DNA of 6,588 nucleotides from Bacteroidota bacterium (GCA_030540495.1 JAUNWC010000091.1:1-6588); one strand, 5' to 3'. Positions 1 to 6,588 are shown, counted from the first letter of the stretch. Translations and numbers: made by a program. Notes: generated from the letters alone by a model not told the origin.

Positions 1-1
1 G

Positions 2-67
2 ATAGTGGCTATAGACGTGTATAGCGAAAAGAAAGAAAATATTAAAAACGATATAAAACAAATATAA
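2..67 (+). CDS. Possible C-terminal fragment of an upstream gene (partial, cut by window edge)
   Basis: This frame is open from the window edge to a TAA at 65-67, giving about 21 residues that begin IVAIDVYSEKK and end NDIKQI. The product is not recognisable from so short a tail. In its favour, it stops three bases before the secA ATG, as expected for the preceding gene of a tight operon, and its Lys/Glu/Ile composition and ATA codons resemble those of secA. Against it, an open stretch of this length is common by chance in AT-rich DNA, and another frame (GAT AGT GGC...) would end at a TAG at 22-24 with the tail DSGYRRV. No promoter-like sequence for secA is visible in these 70 bases, which mildly supports read-through from upstream. 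Confidence 0.35.
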   Translation: MVAIDVYSEKKENIKNDIKQI

Positions 68-70
68 TAA

Positions 71-3000
71 ATGAAAAATTTCTTAACGGCATTATTTGGC
101 AACAAATCTCAAAGAGATTTAAAGGAAATAAATCCAAAACTAAAACTTTGCCTTGCAACATACGATAAGGTGCAACATTTATCCAATGATGAACTTAGGG
201 CAAAGACCTCTGAATTTCGCTCTACAATACAGAGTAGCATACAAACAGAAGAGGAAGAAAAACAGGCTATAAAACAAAGATTAGACTCCGAGTTTGATAT
301 GTCCATAGAGGAAAAGCAAAAACTTTATGAACAAATAGAATCTTTGGACAAGAAGATATATGAAAAAACTCAAAAAGTACTAAATGAGATACTTCCAGAG
401 GCTTTTGCGGTGGTTAAAGAAACTGCCAAACGTTTTTTTGATAGCGAGGAAGTAGAAGTTACGGCAACAGATTTTGACAGAGAATTATCTGCTACAAAGG
501 ATGCCATACGCATACAGGGAGATAAGGCTTACTATAAAAATGAATGGATGGCAGGTGGCTCAATGATTCATTGGGATATGGTGCATTATGATGTCCAACT
601 TATAGGAGGTATTGTTTTGCATGAGGGCAAAATAGCAGAAATGGCAACAGGAGAAGGTAAAACTCTTGTGGCTACATTGCCTATTTATCTTAATGCATTG
701 CCGGGCAAAGGAGTACATGTGGTAACAGTAAACGACTATCTTGCCAAACGAGATAGCGAATGGATGGGACGTTTGTTTGAATTTCATGGTCTTAGTGTGG
801 ATTGTATAGACAAACATGAGCCTAACTCAGAGGCAAGGCGAAAAGCCTATAATTGTGATATCACATACGGAACCAACAATGAATTTGGTTTTGACTACCT
901 AAGAGACAATATGTGTAATAATACCAACGAAATAGTACAAAGGGAGCATAACTATGCCATAGTGGATGAGGTGGATAGTGTGCTTATAGATGATGCTCGT
1001 ACGCCTTTGATTATTTCTGGTCCTACACCAAAGGGAGAAGACCAAGAATTTGAACGTTTTTGCCCTATAATAGAAAAACTTTATAATGCGCAACGTCAGT
1101 ATGTTACCACCGTTATAGCAGATGCAAGGAACCTTTTAAGCAAAGACAATCGTACCAAAGAAGAAACTGCCGAGGGAAGTAAATTGCTACTAAGGGCTCA
1201 TCATGGTTTGCCAAAAAATAAGGCTCTTATCAAACTTCTGTCTGAGCAGGGAATGAAACAATTGATGCTTAATGCAGAAAACTTCTATATGCAAGACCAA
1301 TCAAAGGAAATGCATGTGGTGGATGATGACCTTTATTTTGTTATAGAGGAGCAACATAATACTATAGAATTGACAGAAAAGGGTATGGATTTCTTAGCCA
1401 AAATAGGAGAAGACCCTAAATTTTATATTCTACCCGATGTTGGCTCGCAGATAGCAGAGTTGGAAAAAGAAGAAATTTCTGCAGAGGAAAAAGCACAAAA
1501 GAAATCAGAGATAATGCAAAACTTTGCTGTGCAAAGCGACAGAGTACATACCATAAACCAACTATTGAAAGCATATGCTTTATTTGAGAACAATGTGGAA
1601 TATATCGTTGTCAATGACCAAGTAAAAATAGTGGATGAGCAGACTGGTCGTATAATGGAAGGAAGAAGATACTCCGATGGACTTCACCAGGCAATAGAGG
1701 CTAAGGAAAAAGTAAAAGTGCAAGCGGCTACTCAAACATATGCTACTATTACTTTGCAAAACTATTTCCGTATGTACAAAAAACTTTCGGGTATGACAGG
1801 TACTGCAGAAACAGAGGCAGGTGAGTTTTGGAATATTTATAAACTTGATGTTGTTACCATACCAACCAATCGCCCTGTTATTCGTATAGACCACGAAGAC
1901 CTTATATATAAGACAAAGAGAGAAAAATTTGCAGCCGTAATAACAGAGGTGGAGGCTATAAGAAATGCAGGTAGACCGGTCTTAATAGGAACTGTGGATG
2001 TGGAAACCTCAGAGTTGTTGAGCAAAATGTTAAAATTAAGGCGTATTCCTCATCAGGTTTTGAATGCAAAACTACACCAAAAGGAAGCAGAAGTTGTTGC
2101 TCTTGCCGGTAGAGCGGGAGCGGTTACCATAGCAACTAATATGGCAGGTAGAGGAACGGACATCAAACTTGGCGAAGGAGTAAAAGAGGCAGGTGGTTTG
2201 GCTATCATAGGCACTGAAAGACACGAGTCAAGACGTGTGGATAGACAGTTAAGAGGTCGTGCCGGACGACAAGGTGACCCTGGTAGTAGCCAATTCTTTG
2301 TTTCTTTGGAGGATAAACTTATGCGTTTGTTTGGCTCCGAGCGTATGGTTAAGATGATGGATAGGTTGGGTATAAAGGAAGGAGAAGTTATTCAGCACCC
2401 TCTTATGACTCGTAGTATAGAAAGAGCACAAAAGAAAGTGGAGGAAAACAACTTTGGTATTCGTAAGCGTCTTTTGGAATACGATGATGTTATGAATAAT
2501 CAGCGTACGGTTATTTATACCAAACGCCACAACGCTCTTTATGGCGATAAACTTTCCATAGATATATCCAATATGATATATGATTGCATAGCCGTTATGA
2601 TAGATAGAAACGACTATGAATACGAAGACTTGCAAAGTCAGTTTATGACCAATTTTGGTTTTGAACTTCCAATAGACCAACAAACCTACAACAAAGGGAA
2701 GAAAAGCCAGATAAAAGAAGATATTTTTGAGGCTGTATATAAGTGGTATAAGGAGCGTATGGATAGAATCGCTACTCTTGCTTTTCCTTTTGTGAAGAAT
2801 TTGGTTGAGAACAAGTCTTCGAGGTTTGAAAATGTGGCTTTCCCTATTACCGATGGTATTAAGGTTATTACCGCCATTGCACCTATAAAAAGAAGTTACG
2901 AAAGCGAGGGTAAGGAAATTGCTTTATCGGTAGAAAAGAGCATAACCCTTCAAATCATAGACAACGCTTGGAAAGAACACCTTAGAAATTTGGACGACTT

Positions 3001-3358
3001 ACGTCAAAATGTTCAAAATGCATCTTATGAACAAAAAGACCCTCTTGTAATATACAAATTGGAGAGTTTTAATTTGTTTGAGGATATGTTGATAGATATC
3101 AATAAGGATATAACTTCTTTCCTTTGCAGAGCCTCTTTGCCTATTGCTACAAACAATATAAGAGAGACAGAGGAGCCAACCACAGATACCAAAGGATTAA
3201 AGACCTCAAGGGAGCAAACCTCTACTTCAACCAATGCACCAAAGGAAGAAAAACATACTCCTATAGTTAAAGAAAAGAAAATAGGTAGAAACGACCCTTG
3301 TCCTTGTGGTAGTGGCAAAAAATATAAGAATTGCCACGGCAAAAATGCAAGTGAATAA
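71..3358 (+). CDS. secA: Preprotein translocase subunit SecA (ATPase motor), Bacteroidota-type long form
   Basis: SecA is the cytoplasmic and membrane-peripheral ATPase that pushes unfolded preproteins through SecYEG. At 1095 residues it is about 190 longer than E. coli SecA. The start MKNFLTALFGNKSQRDLKEI matches the family's N-terminal helix, and the ATG lies in A/T-rich sequence without a Shine-Dalgarno. Visible motifs are Walker A MATGEGKT (191-198), Walker B VDEVDS (298-303), VDEQTGR then GRRYSDGLHQ (521-540), SGMTGT (573-578), TNMAGRGTD (689-697), the arginine-finger motif QLRGRAGRQGDPG (726-738), and the scaffold-helix segment around W967 (NAWKEHLRNLDDLRQ). A Thr/Glu/Lys-rich linker (about 1030-1070) leads to the zinc-binding tail with C1077, C1079, C1088 and H1089 (CxCx8CH), which in the family binds SecB and lipids. 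Relative to E. coli there are charged insertions near 52-100, 123-169 and 340-430, while the roughly 30-residue variable segment after GRGTDI is absent. These features are known from Bacteroidota SecAs. The gene is intact and ends at TAA, convergent with sufB. Confidence 0.98.
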   Translation: MKNFLTALFGNKSQRDLKEINPKLKLCLATYDKVQHLSNDELRAKTSEFRSTIQSSIQTEEEEKQAIKQRLDSEFDMSIEEKQKLYEQIESLDKKIYEKTQKVLNEILPEAFAVVKETAKRFFDSEEVEVTATDFDRELSATKDAIRIQGDKAYYKNEWMAGGSMIHWDMVHYDVQLIGGIVLHEGKIAEMATGEGKTLVATLPIYLNALPGKGVHVVTVNDYLAKRDSEWMGRLFEFHGLSVDCIDKHEPNSEARRKAYNCDITYGTNNEFGFDYLRDNMCNNTNEIVQREHNYAIVDEVDSVLIDDARTPLIISGPTPKGEDQEFERFCPIIEKLYNAQRQYVTTVIADARNLLSKDNRTKEETAEGSKLLLRAHHGLPKNKALIKLLSEQGMKQLMLNAENFYMQDQSKEMHVVDDDLYFVIEEQHNTIELTEKGMDFLAKIGEDPKFYILPDVGSQIAELEKEEISAEEKAQKKSEIMQNFAVQSDRVHTINQLLKAYALFENNVEYIVVNDQVKIVDEQTGRIMEGRRYSDGLHQAIEAKEKVKVQAATQTYATITLQNYFRMYKKLSGMTGTAETEAGEFWNIYKLDVVTIPTNRPVIRIDHEDLIYKTKREKFAAVITEVEAIRNAGRPVLIGTVDVETSELLSKMLKLRRIPHQVLNAKLHQKEAEVVALAGRAGAVTIATNMAGRGTDIKLGEGVKEAGGLAIIGTERHESRRVDRQLRGRAGRQGDPGSSQFFVSLEDKLMRLFGSERMVKMMDRLGIKEGEVIQHPLMTRSIERAQKKVEENNFGIRKRLLEYDDVMNNQRTVIYTKRHNALYGDKLSIDISNMIYDCIAVMIDRNDYEYEDLQSQFMTNFGFELPIDQQTYNKGKKSQIKEDIFEAVYKWYKERMDRIATLAFPFVKNLVENKSSRFENVAFPITDGIKVITAIAPIKRSYESEGKEIALSVEKSITLQIIDNAWKEHLRNLDDLRQNVQNASYEQKDPLVIYKLESFNLFEDMLIDINKDITSFLCRASLPIATNNIRETEEPTTDTKGLKTSREQTSTSTNAPKEEKHTPIVKEKKIGRNDPCPCGSGKKYKNCHGKNASE

Positions 3359-3383
3359 TTAACCTTTATTTATAAATAAAAAC

Positions 3384-3424
3384 AATTAGCATAAGTTTTA
3401 CCAAGAACTTATGCTAATTTTGTT
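3384..3424. terminator. Bidirectional Rho-independent terminator between convergent secA and sufB
   Basis: A perfect 14-bp inverted repeat pairs 3384-3397 (AATTAGCATAAGTT) with 3406-3419 (AACTTATGCTAATT). A U·G and a U-A pair can extend it inward, leaving a four-base loop ACCA (3400-3403). On the plus strand it is followed by TTTTGTTTAGTTTTT, and on the minus strand by GTTTTTATTTATA, so it can end both secA and sufB transcripts. It lies 25 bp past the secA stop and 36 bp past the sufB stop. The stem is AT-rich but long. Its arms also match a motif repeated upstream of degP. Confidence 0.85.
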
Positions 3425-3437
3425 TAGTTTTTATATG

Positions 3438-3449
3438 TGCTAACTTATC
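3438..3449 (-). repeat. Isolated inverted copy of the TAAGTTAGCA decamer motif
   Basis: TGCTAACTTATC here is the exact reverse complement of GATAAGTTAGCA at 6469-6480, a 12-base match between two non-coding spacers about 3 kb apart. It lies six bases past the sufB stop and next to the terminator hairpin, whose arms carry a shifted form of the same unit (TTAGCATAAGTT). That the two spacers share the sequence can be read directly. Whether it is a functional site or a dispersed intergenic repeat is unknown. Confidence 0.55.
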
Positions 3450-3455
3450 AAAAAA

Positions 3456-4901
3456 CTATCCTACTTTGTTCTCTAAGGAGATGGAAAGGAGTTTTTGAGC
3501 CTCAACGGCAAATTCCATTGGCAAACGATTCAAAACATCTTTTGCATAACCATTGACGATTAATCCTATAGCACTTTCCTCTGAAATGCCTCTTTGACGA
3601 CAATACATAAGTTGTTCCTCTGAAATCTTACTTGTGGTGGCTTCGTGTTCCACTACAGCAGAAGAGTTATCCACACTTATATAAGGGAAAGTATGCGCCC
3701 CACAAGTATTGCTAAGCAAAAGAGAGTCACATTGAGAAAAGTTTTTTGCATTCTCCGCTTGTTTGCTTACTTTTACCAAACCTCTATAAGAATTTTCGCT
3801 TCTGCCCGCTGAAATTCCTTTGCTCATGATGGTGCTTTTGGTATTCTTACCTATGTGTATCATTTTTGTACCAGTATCTGCCATTTGATAATTGTTGGTT
3901 ACCGCCACAGAATAAAACTCGCCTATGCTGTTGTCTCCTTGCAATATGCAAGAAGGGTATTTCCAAGTAAGAGCCGAGCCAGTTTCTACTTGTGTCCAAG
4001 AAAGTTTTGCATTATTGCCTTTGCAAATACCTCTTTTGGTGACAAAATTAAATATACCTCCTTTGCCGTCTTTGTCTCCGGGATACCAATTCTGAACGGT
4101 AGAATACTTTACTTGAGCATCTTTCATTACTACTATTTCTACTATGGCAGCATGCAATTGGTTTTCATCTCTCATAGGAGCAGTACAGCCCTCCATATAA
4201 CTAACGTAAGCACCTTCGTCTGCAATTATCAGAGTACGTTCAAACTGTCCAGTACCCTTAGCATTGATACGAAAATAAGTAGAAAGTTCCATAGGACAAC
4301 GCACTCCTTTTGGTATGTAGCAAAAACTTCCATCCGAAAAAACAGCCGAATTAAGAGCGGCAAAAAAATTATCTCCCACCGGCACCACAGAAGCAAGATA
4401 TTGTTTAACCAAATCAGGATACTCTTTTATTGCCTTAGACATAGAACAGAAAATAATTCCCTTTTCCTTTAAAGTATCTTCAAAAGTCGTCTTTACCGAA
4501 ACAGAATCCATAACAGCGTCAAACGCTACACCGCTCAAACGTTTTTGTTCATTAAGTGGAATACCTAATTTATTAAAGGTTTCAAGTATTTGAGGGTCTA
4601 CTTCGTCCAATGACTTCTTTTCCTCTTGTTGTTTGGGAGCAGCATAGTAAATAATATCCTGAAAATCTATTTCGGGTATTTTCAAATGCGCCCACTTTGG
4701 CTCTTTCATTGTAAGCCATTTTCTATAAGCCGTCAAGCGAAAGTCTAACAACCATTCGGGCTCTTGTTTGATAGCAGAAATTTTGCGAATAATCTCCTCA
4801 CTCAATCCTTTTGCTATAAATTCTGTATCCACATTGGTAACAAAACCATATTTGTATTGCTCGTTTGTTACATCGTTTATTATATTTTCACTTGATGCCA
4901 T
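3456..4901 (-). CDS. sufB: Fe-S cluster assembly scaffold protein SufB
   Basis: SufB is the scaffold subunit of the cytoplasmic SufBC2D complex, where an Fe-S cluster is built from SufS-derived sulfur before transfer to target proteins. The 481-residue product has the family's usual length. It shows the conserved segment GCTAPMRDENQLHAA with C239 (counterpart of E. coli C254 by my alignment), the FSQCDSLL motif with C391 (counterpart of C405), CGAHTFPYISVDN (400-412), and the EHE triplet at 418-420 (counterpart of E432-H433-E434 at the SufB-SufD interface). From this cysteine to the C-terminus both proteins have 90 residues. The beta-helix core appears complete and EHEATTSKISEEQ distinguishes it from SufD. 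The ATG start gives MASSENIINDV and is preceded by A-rich DNA without a Shine-Dalgarno. It lies 42 bp downstream of the degP-like gene on the same strand with no clear promoter in the gap, so co-transcription is likely. Oddly, no sufC, sufD or sufS follows: the gene ends at a terminator facing secA. Confidence 0.97.
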   Translation of the reverse strand: MASSENIINDVTNEQYKYGFVTNVDTEFIAKGLSEEIIRKISAIKQEPEWLLDFRLTAYRKWLTMKEPKWAHLKIPEIDFQDIIYYAAPKQQEEKKSLDEVDPQILETFNKLGIPLNEQKRLSGVAFDAVMDSVSVKTTFEDTLKEKGIIFCSMSKAIKEYPDLVKQYLASVVPVGDNFFAALNSAVFSDGSFCYIPKGVRCPMELSTYFRINAKGTGQFERTLIIADEGAYVSYMEGCTAPMRDENQLHAAIVEIVVMKDAQVKYSTVQNWYPGDKDGKGGIFNFVTKRGICKGNNAKLSWTQVETGSALTWKYPSCILQGDNSIGEFYSVAVTNNYQMADTGTKMIHIGKNTKSTIMSKGISAGRSENSYRGLVKVSKQAENAKNFSQCDSLLLSNTCGAHTFPYISVDNSSAVVEHEATTSKISEEQLMYCRQRGISEESAIGLIVNGYAKDVLNRLPMEFAVEAQKLLSISLENKVG

Positions 4902-4943
4902 TTTTTTCTAAGATATTTATTAAAAAGATTGCTTATCTTTGGT

Positions 4944-6323
4944 TTATAAAACCATTATAAAAGAATATGTTCTATTATCGTTAGGGTAAAATCCTTCTAT
5001 TTGTGTTTGCCCTTTCTTGTTGTCCAATGCCTTAGCATCCTCCAAAGAAAGATTAACCTTGCCGTCTATGGCTGTGATAATAAAACCAGAACGTAAGCCA
5101 AGTGCAGAAAGACGAGATTTGCCTATCTTAGTAATAACCAAACCTTTTGAAAGAGAATAGGAGGTTTTTTCATCTTGATTGATTTCACGAAAAGTACATC
5201 CCATTGCCTCAACAGTTTCGGAATTATCCACAACCACCTCCATAGTATTGCTTTCGTTTAATAAGGTTAGGTCTTTTTTCATAACCTCTCCCTTTCTTAC
5301 TATTTCGTAATGAGCAACTTCGCCCGGAGACATTTGAGCCATAACCTCATTTACTTCTGCATTGGTATTTACCTCTTTGCCATTAATCCTAATGATAACA
5401 TCGCCTTCTTTTATTCCGGCTTTCTCTGCAGCAGATTTTTTCATAACCTGAGTTACATATACGCCATGCATATCTCTCAAATTGTTTTCAAGCATTAGTT
5501 TAGAATCCACCTCCTGTATGGTTATTCCGGCAGAAGCCTTTTGAGTGGTGCCATATTCTATAAGGTCTTTTATTACCTTCTTTGCTATATTGACAGGAAT
5601 AGCAAACGAGTATCCTGTATAAGAGCCAGTGGAAGAGGCTATTGCAGCATTTATACCCACAAGTTTTCCCTCTGTATTCACCAAAGCGCCTCCAGAGTTA
5701 CCTGGATTCATAGCCGCATCGGTCTGAATAAAAGAGGTTAGAGTATTTCGGTTATTCCTATCACTTAAAATGTTAAGATTACGAGCCTTAGCAGAAACTA
5801 TACCTGCGGTAACTGTGCTTGTTAGATTAAAAGGATTGCCCACAGCCAAAACCCATTGTCCAACCTCCACACTGTCGCTATTGCCATATTCCAAAGGAGT
5901 AAGGTCGTCTGTCTCTATTTTTATTACAGCCAAGTCGGTGGAAGGGTCAGTGCCTATTATTTTGGCAATAAATTCTCTTTTATCATTTAAGGTTATGGTT
6001 ATAGAATTAGCGTCAGCCACTACGTGATTGTTGGTTACTATATAGCCATCCTTAGAAATAATAACTCCCGAGCCCGATGTCCTATAGGTTCTCTGACGAG
6101 ATTTAAATGGATTGTACCCAAAGAAGTTATTGAAAAAATCATTATCAAAAAAATCATCATAATAAGAAGATTGTTGATGGGCTAAGCATTGTATATAAAC
6201 CACTGAATGCAAACTCTTTTCGGCAGCAAGAGTAAAATCTTGTGCCTGAGTAAATAAAGCCATACAAATACCCATAAATAAAAAGGATATTTGCTTAACA
6301 ATTGTGTTTCTATTCTTTGTCAT
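4944..6323 (-). CDS. degP: Periplasmic Do-family (DegP/DegQ/HtrA) serine protease with two PDZ domains
   Basis: This is a trypsin-like protease and chaperone of the cell envelope that degrades or refolds damaged exported proteins. I choose the ATG at 6323-6321 (459 residues, MTKNRNTIVKQI). An in-frame TTG two codons upstream adds nothing to the signal peptide. Residues 1 to about 28 form a signal sequence: a basic N-region, a hydrophobic core (FLFMGICMALF), and probable cleavage near TQAQ. An Asp/Phe/Tyr/Asn-rich segment (about 51-75), as in the LA loop region of Do proteases, precedes the protease domain. The catalytic triad is visible: H100 in TNNHVVADA, D130 in STDLAVIK, S210 in NPGNSGGAL. 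PDZ1 spans about 265-358 (GVYVTQVMKKSAAEKAGIKEGD) and a more divergent PDZ2 about 375-459 (GLVITKIGKSRLSALGLRSG). It is somewhat shorter than many family members but looks complete. DegP versus DegQ cannot be decided here. It probably leads a transcript that includes sufB. Confidence 0.95.
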   Translation of the reverse strand: MTKNRNTIVKQISFLFMGICMALFTQAQDFTLAAEKSLHSVVYIQCLAHQQSSYYDDFFDNDFFNNFFGYNPFKSRQRTYRTSGSGVIISKDGYIVTNNHVVADANSITITLNDKREFIAKIIGTDPSTDLAVIKIETDDLTPLEYGNSDSVEVGQWVLAVGNPFNLTSTVTAGIVSAKARNLNILSDRNNRNTLTSFIQTDAAMNPGNSGGALVNTEGKLVGINAAIASSTGSYTGYSFAIPVNIAKKVIKDLIEYGTTQKASAGITIQEVDSKLMLENNLRDMHGVYVTQVMKKSAAEKAGIKEGDVIIRINGKEVNTNAEVNEVMAQMSPGEVAHYEIVRKGEVMKKDLTLLNESNTMEVVVDNSETVEAMGCTFREINQDEKTSYSLSKGLVITKIGKSRLSALGLRSGFIITAIDGKVNLSLEDAKALDNKKGQTQIEGFYPNDNRTYSFIMVL

Positions 6324-6413
6324 AATCAATATATTTTTATGTTGAATAAATAACGCAAAGACTTGTTAAATTATTATTCTTTTCTTACTTCTTTTTTCTT
6401 TATGGGGTAGGGT
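6324..6413 (-). promoter_or_regulatory. AT-rich 5' flanking region of the DegP-like gene; no clear promoter
   Basis: This stretch must hold the leader, and possibly the promoter, of the degP-sufB unit. It contains a pyrimidine-rich tract on the plus strand (about 6373-6400), which is purine-rich in the gene's sense. I found no clear match to the Bacteroidota sigma consensus (TTTG about 20 bases ahead of TAnnTTTG). The nearest candidates are AGTCTTTG (complement of 6356-6363) and TATATTGA (complement of 6326-6333). The latter would put transcription start at about the ATG. No Shine-Dalgarno is visible, which is normal for the phylum. Confidence 0.3.
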
Positions 6414-6459
6414 AGAGGCTATGGTAAGTTAGCATAAGTTGGAGACGTAGCCTCTTTTT
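6414..6459 (+). other. Inverted repeat followed by a T-run (terminator- or attenuator-like hairpin)
   Basis: AGAGGCTA (6414-6421) is the perfect reverse complement of TAGCCTCT (6448-6455), and the right arm runs into TTTTT (6455-6459). The 26-base loop contains two copies of the TAAGTT repeat. The right arm has a competing partner: GAGAC (6442-6446) can pair with GCCTC (6450-6454) across a three-base loop, with one A-C mismatch on the plus strand but a G·U pair on the minus strand. On the plus strand it looks like a terminator, but no plus-strand gene lies just upstream. On the minus strand it would sit in or near the degP leader. Its role is unknown. Confidence 0.4.
6425..6444 (+). repeat. 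Decamer repeat, cluster 1 (two units)
   Basis: Two adjoining 10-base units, TAAGTTAGCA (6425-6434) and TAAGTTGGAG (6435-6444). The first is identical to the unit at 6471-6480 and to the complement of 3438-3447. TTAGCATAAGTT (6429-6440) exactly matches the left arm of the secA/sufB terminator (3386-3397). The cluster runs into GGAGAC (6441-6446), a hexamer that also closes the second cluster at 6503-6508. Confidence 0.6.
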
Positions 6460-6460
6460 A

Positions 6461-6510
6461 TAGGTTGGGATAAGTTAGCATAGGTTATTATAGGTTAAGA
6501 TAGGAGACAC
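6461..6510 (+). repeat. Decamer tandem repeat, cluster 2 (four clear units and one decayed unit)
   Basis: Five consecutive 10-base units can be read: TAGGTTGGGA (6461), TAAGTTAGCA (6471), TAGGTTATTA (6481), TAGGTTAAGA (6491) and the degenerate TAGGAGACAC (6501). The first four fit TARGTTRNNA without exception. The period is close to one DNA helical turn, so each unit would present the same face. No coding frame or known element explains it. It lies about 140-190 bases upstream of the DegP-like gene. It may be a degenerate minisatellite-like intergenic repeat or a protein-binding array. Confidence 0.7.
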
Positions 6511-6525
6511 ATAAGCGCAGGCACA

Positions 6526-6588
6526 GTCTGTTTTATATGACGCTTAAACGTACAACAAAATATAAAGGCTTTGCCCAATAAAACAGGC
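6526..6588. repeat. Imperfect long-range inverted repeat at the window's right edge
   Basis: GTCTGTTTTAT (6526-6536) and ATAAAACAGGC (6578-6588) are complementary at 10 of 11 positions and are separated by 41 bases. A six-base pair, TAAGCG (6512-6517) and CGCTTA (6541-6546), overlaps it. The right arm touches the window end, so the repeat may continue. No gene can be supported here: the minus-strand frame open from the edge gives about 30 residues resembling nothing I recognise, and the plus-strand ATG at 6537 gives only 14 codons. It may be spacer DNA or part of the same repeat-rich block. Confidence 0.3.

Noticed and set aside
2249..2683. A 144-codon minus-strand open frame inside secA
   Set aside because: It is antisense to the conserved motor region of secA, including the QLRGRAGRQGD motif, so it is explained as a shadow of that gene.
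3855..4472. A 205-codon open frame on the plus strand inside sufB
   Set aside because: It lies wholly antisense to the well-supported sufB, has a Ser/His/Tyr/Ile-rich composition typical of a shadow frame, and resembles no family I recognise.
4934..4941. TATCTTTG on the plus strand, matching the Bacteroidota -7 consensus TAnnTTTG
   Set aside because: It points antisense into the 3' end of degP, there is no TTTG or TTG at the proper distance upstream, and one eight-base match is expected by chance in AT-rich DNA.
6324..6329. Two-codon N-terminal extension of the DegP-like protein from a TTG start
   Set aside because: The ATG at 6323-6321 gives a normal signal peptide, and the TTG extension adds only two residues with no supporting ribosome-binding sequence.
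6425..6510. CRISPR array interpretation of the repeat block
   Set aside because: The units are only 10 bases, contiguous and degenerate, with no unique spacers of 25-45 bases and no cas genes nearby.
6537..6581. A 14-codon plus-strand ORF beginning ATGACGCTTAAACG
   Set aside because: It is too short, lacks supporting context, and overlaps inverted-repeat sequence.

Overview
The window carries three complete housekeeping genes and one possible gene fragment. It reads as AT-rich DNA from the phylum Bacteroidota, probably a Bacteroidales-like lineage. The grounds are a SecA of 1095 residues with the insertions typical of that phylum, A/T-rich gene starts without Shine-Dalgarno sequences, heavy use of ATA for Ile, and the style of the Do-family protease. 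No 16S or other taxonomic marker is present, so the placement is inferred from protein character.

Layout, left to right: (1) 2-67 (+), a possible C-terminus of an upstream gene ending three bases before secA. (2) 71-3358 (+), secA, the preprotein translocase ATPase, intact from the first helix to the C-terminal zinc motif. (3) 3359-3455, a short convergent spacer with a strong perfect hairpin flanked by T-runs on both strands, a likely bidirectional terminator. (4) 3456-4901 (-), sufB, the Fe-S scaffold subunit. (5) 4944-6323 (-), a signal-peptide-bearing Do/DegP/HtrA serine protease with an intact catalytic triad and two PDZ domains, lying 42 bp upstream of sufB and probably co-transcribed with it. 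(6) 6324-6588, non-coding DNA upstream of the protease, containing a pyrimidine-rich tract, an inverted repeat with a T-run, and a striking 10-bp-periodic repeat array.

The genes do not form one pathway. SecA drives export across the inner membrane and the DegP-like protease handles folding and quality control of exported proteins, so both serve envelope biogenesis, but they sit on opposite strands and converge. SufB belongs to Fe-S cluster assembly. It is unusual in that its partners sufC, sufD and sufS do not follow it: a terminator and the convergent secA do.

The most notable unexplained signal is the degenerate decamer repeat (consensus TARGTTRNNA) at 6425-6510. Its core TAAGTTAGCA recurs in inverted orientation beside sufB, and a shifted version forms the stem of the secA/sufB terminator. 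I saw no CRISPR array, tRNA, rRNA, insertion sequence, defence system or biosynthetic cluster, and no convincing evidence for an entirely new biological system.
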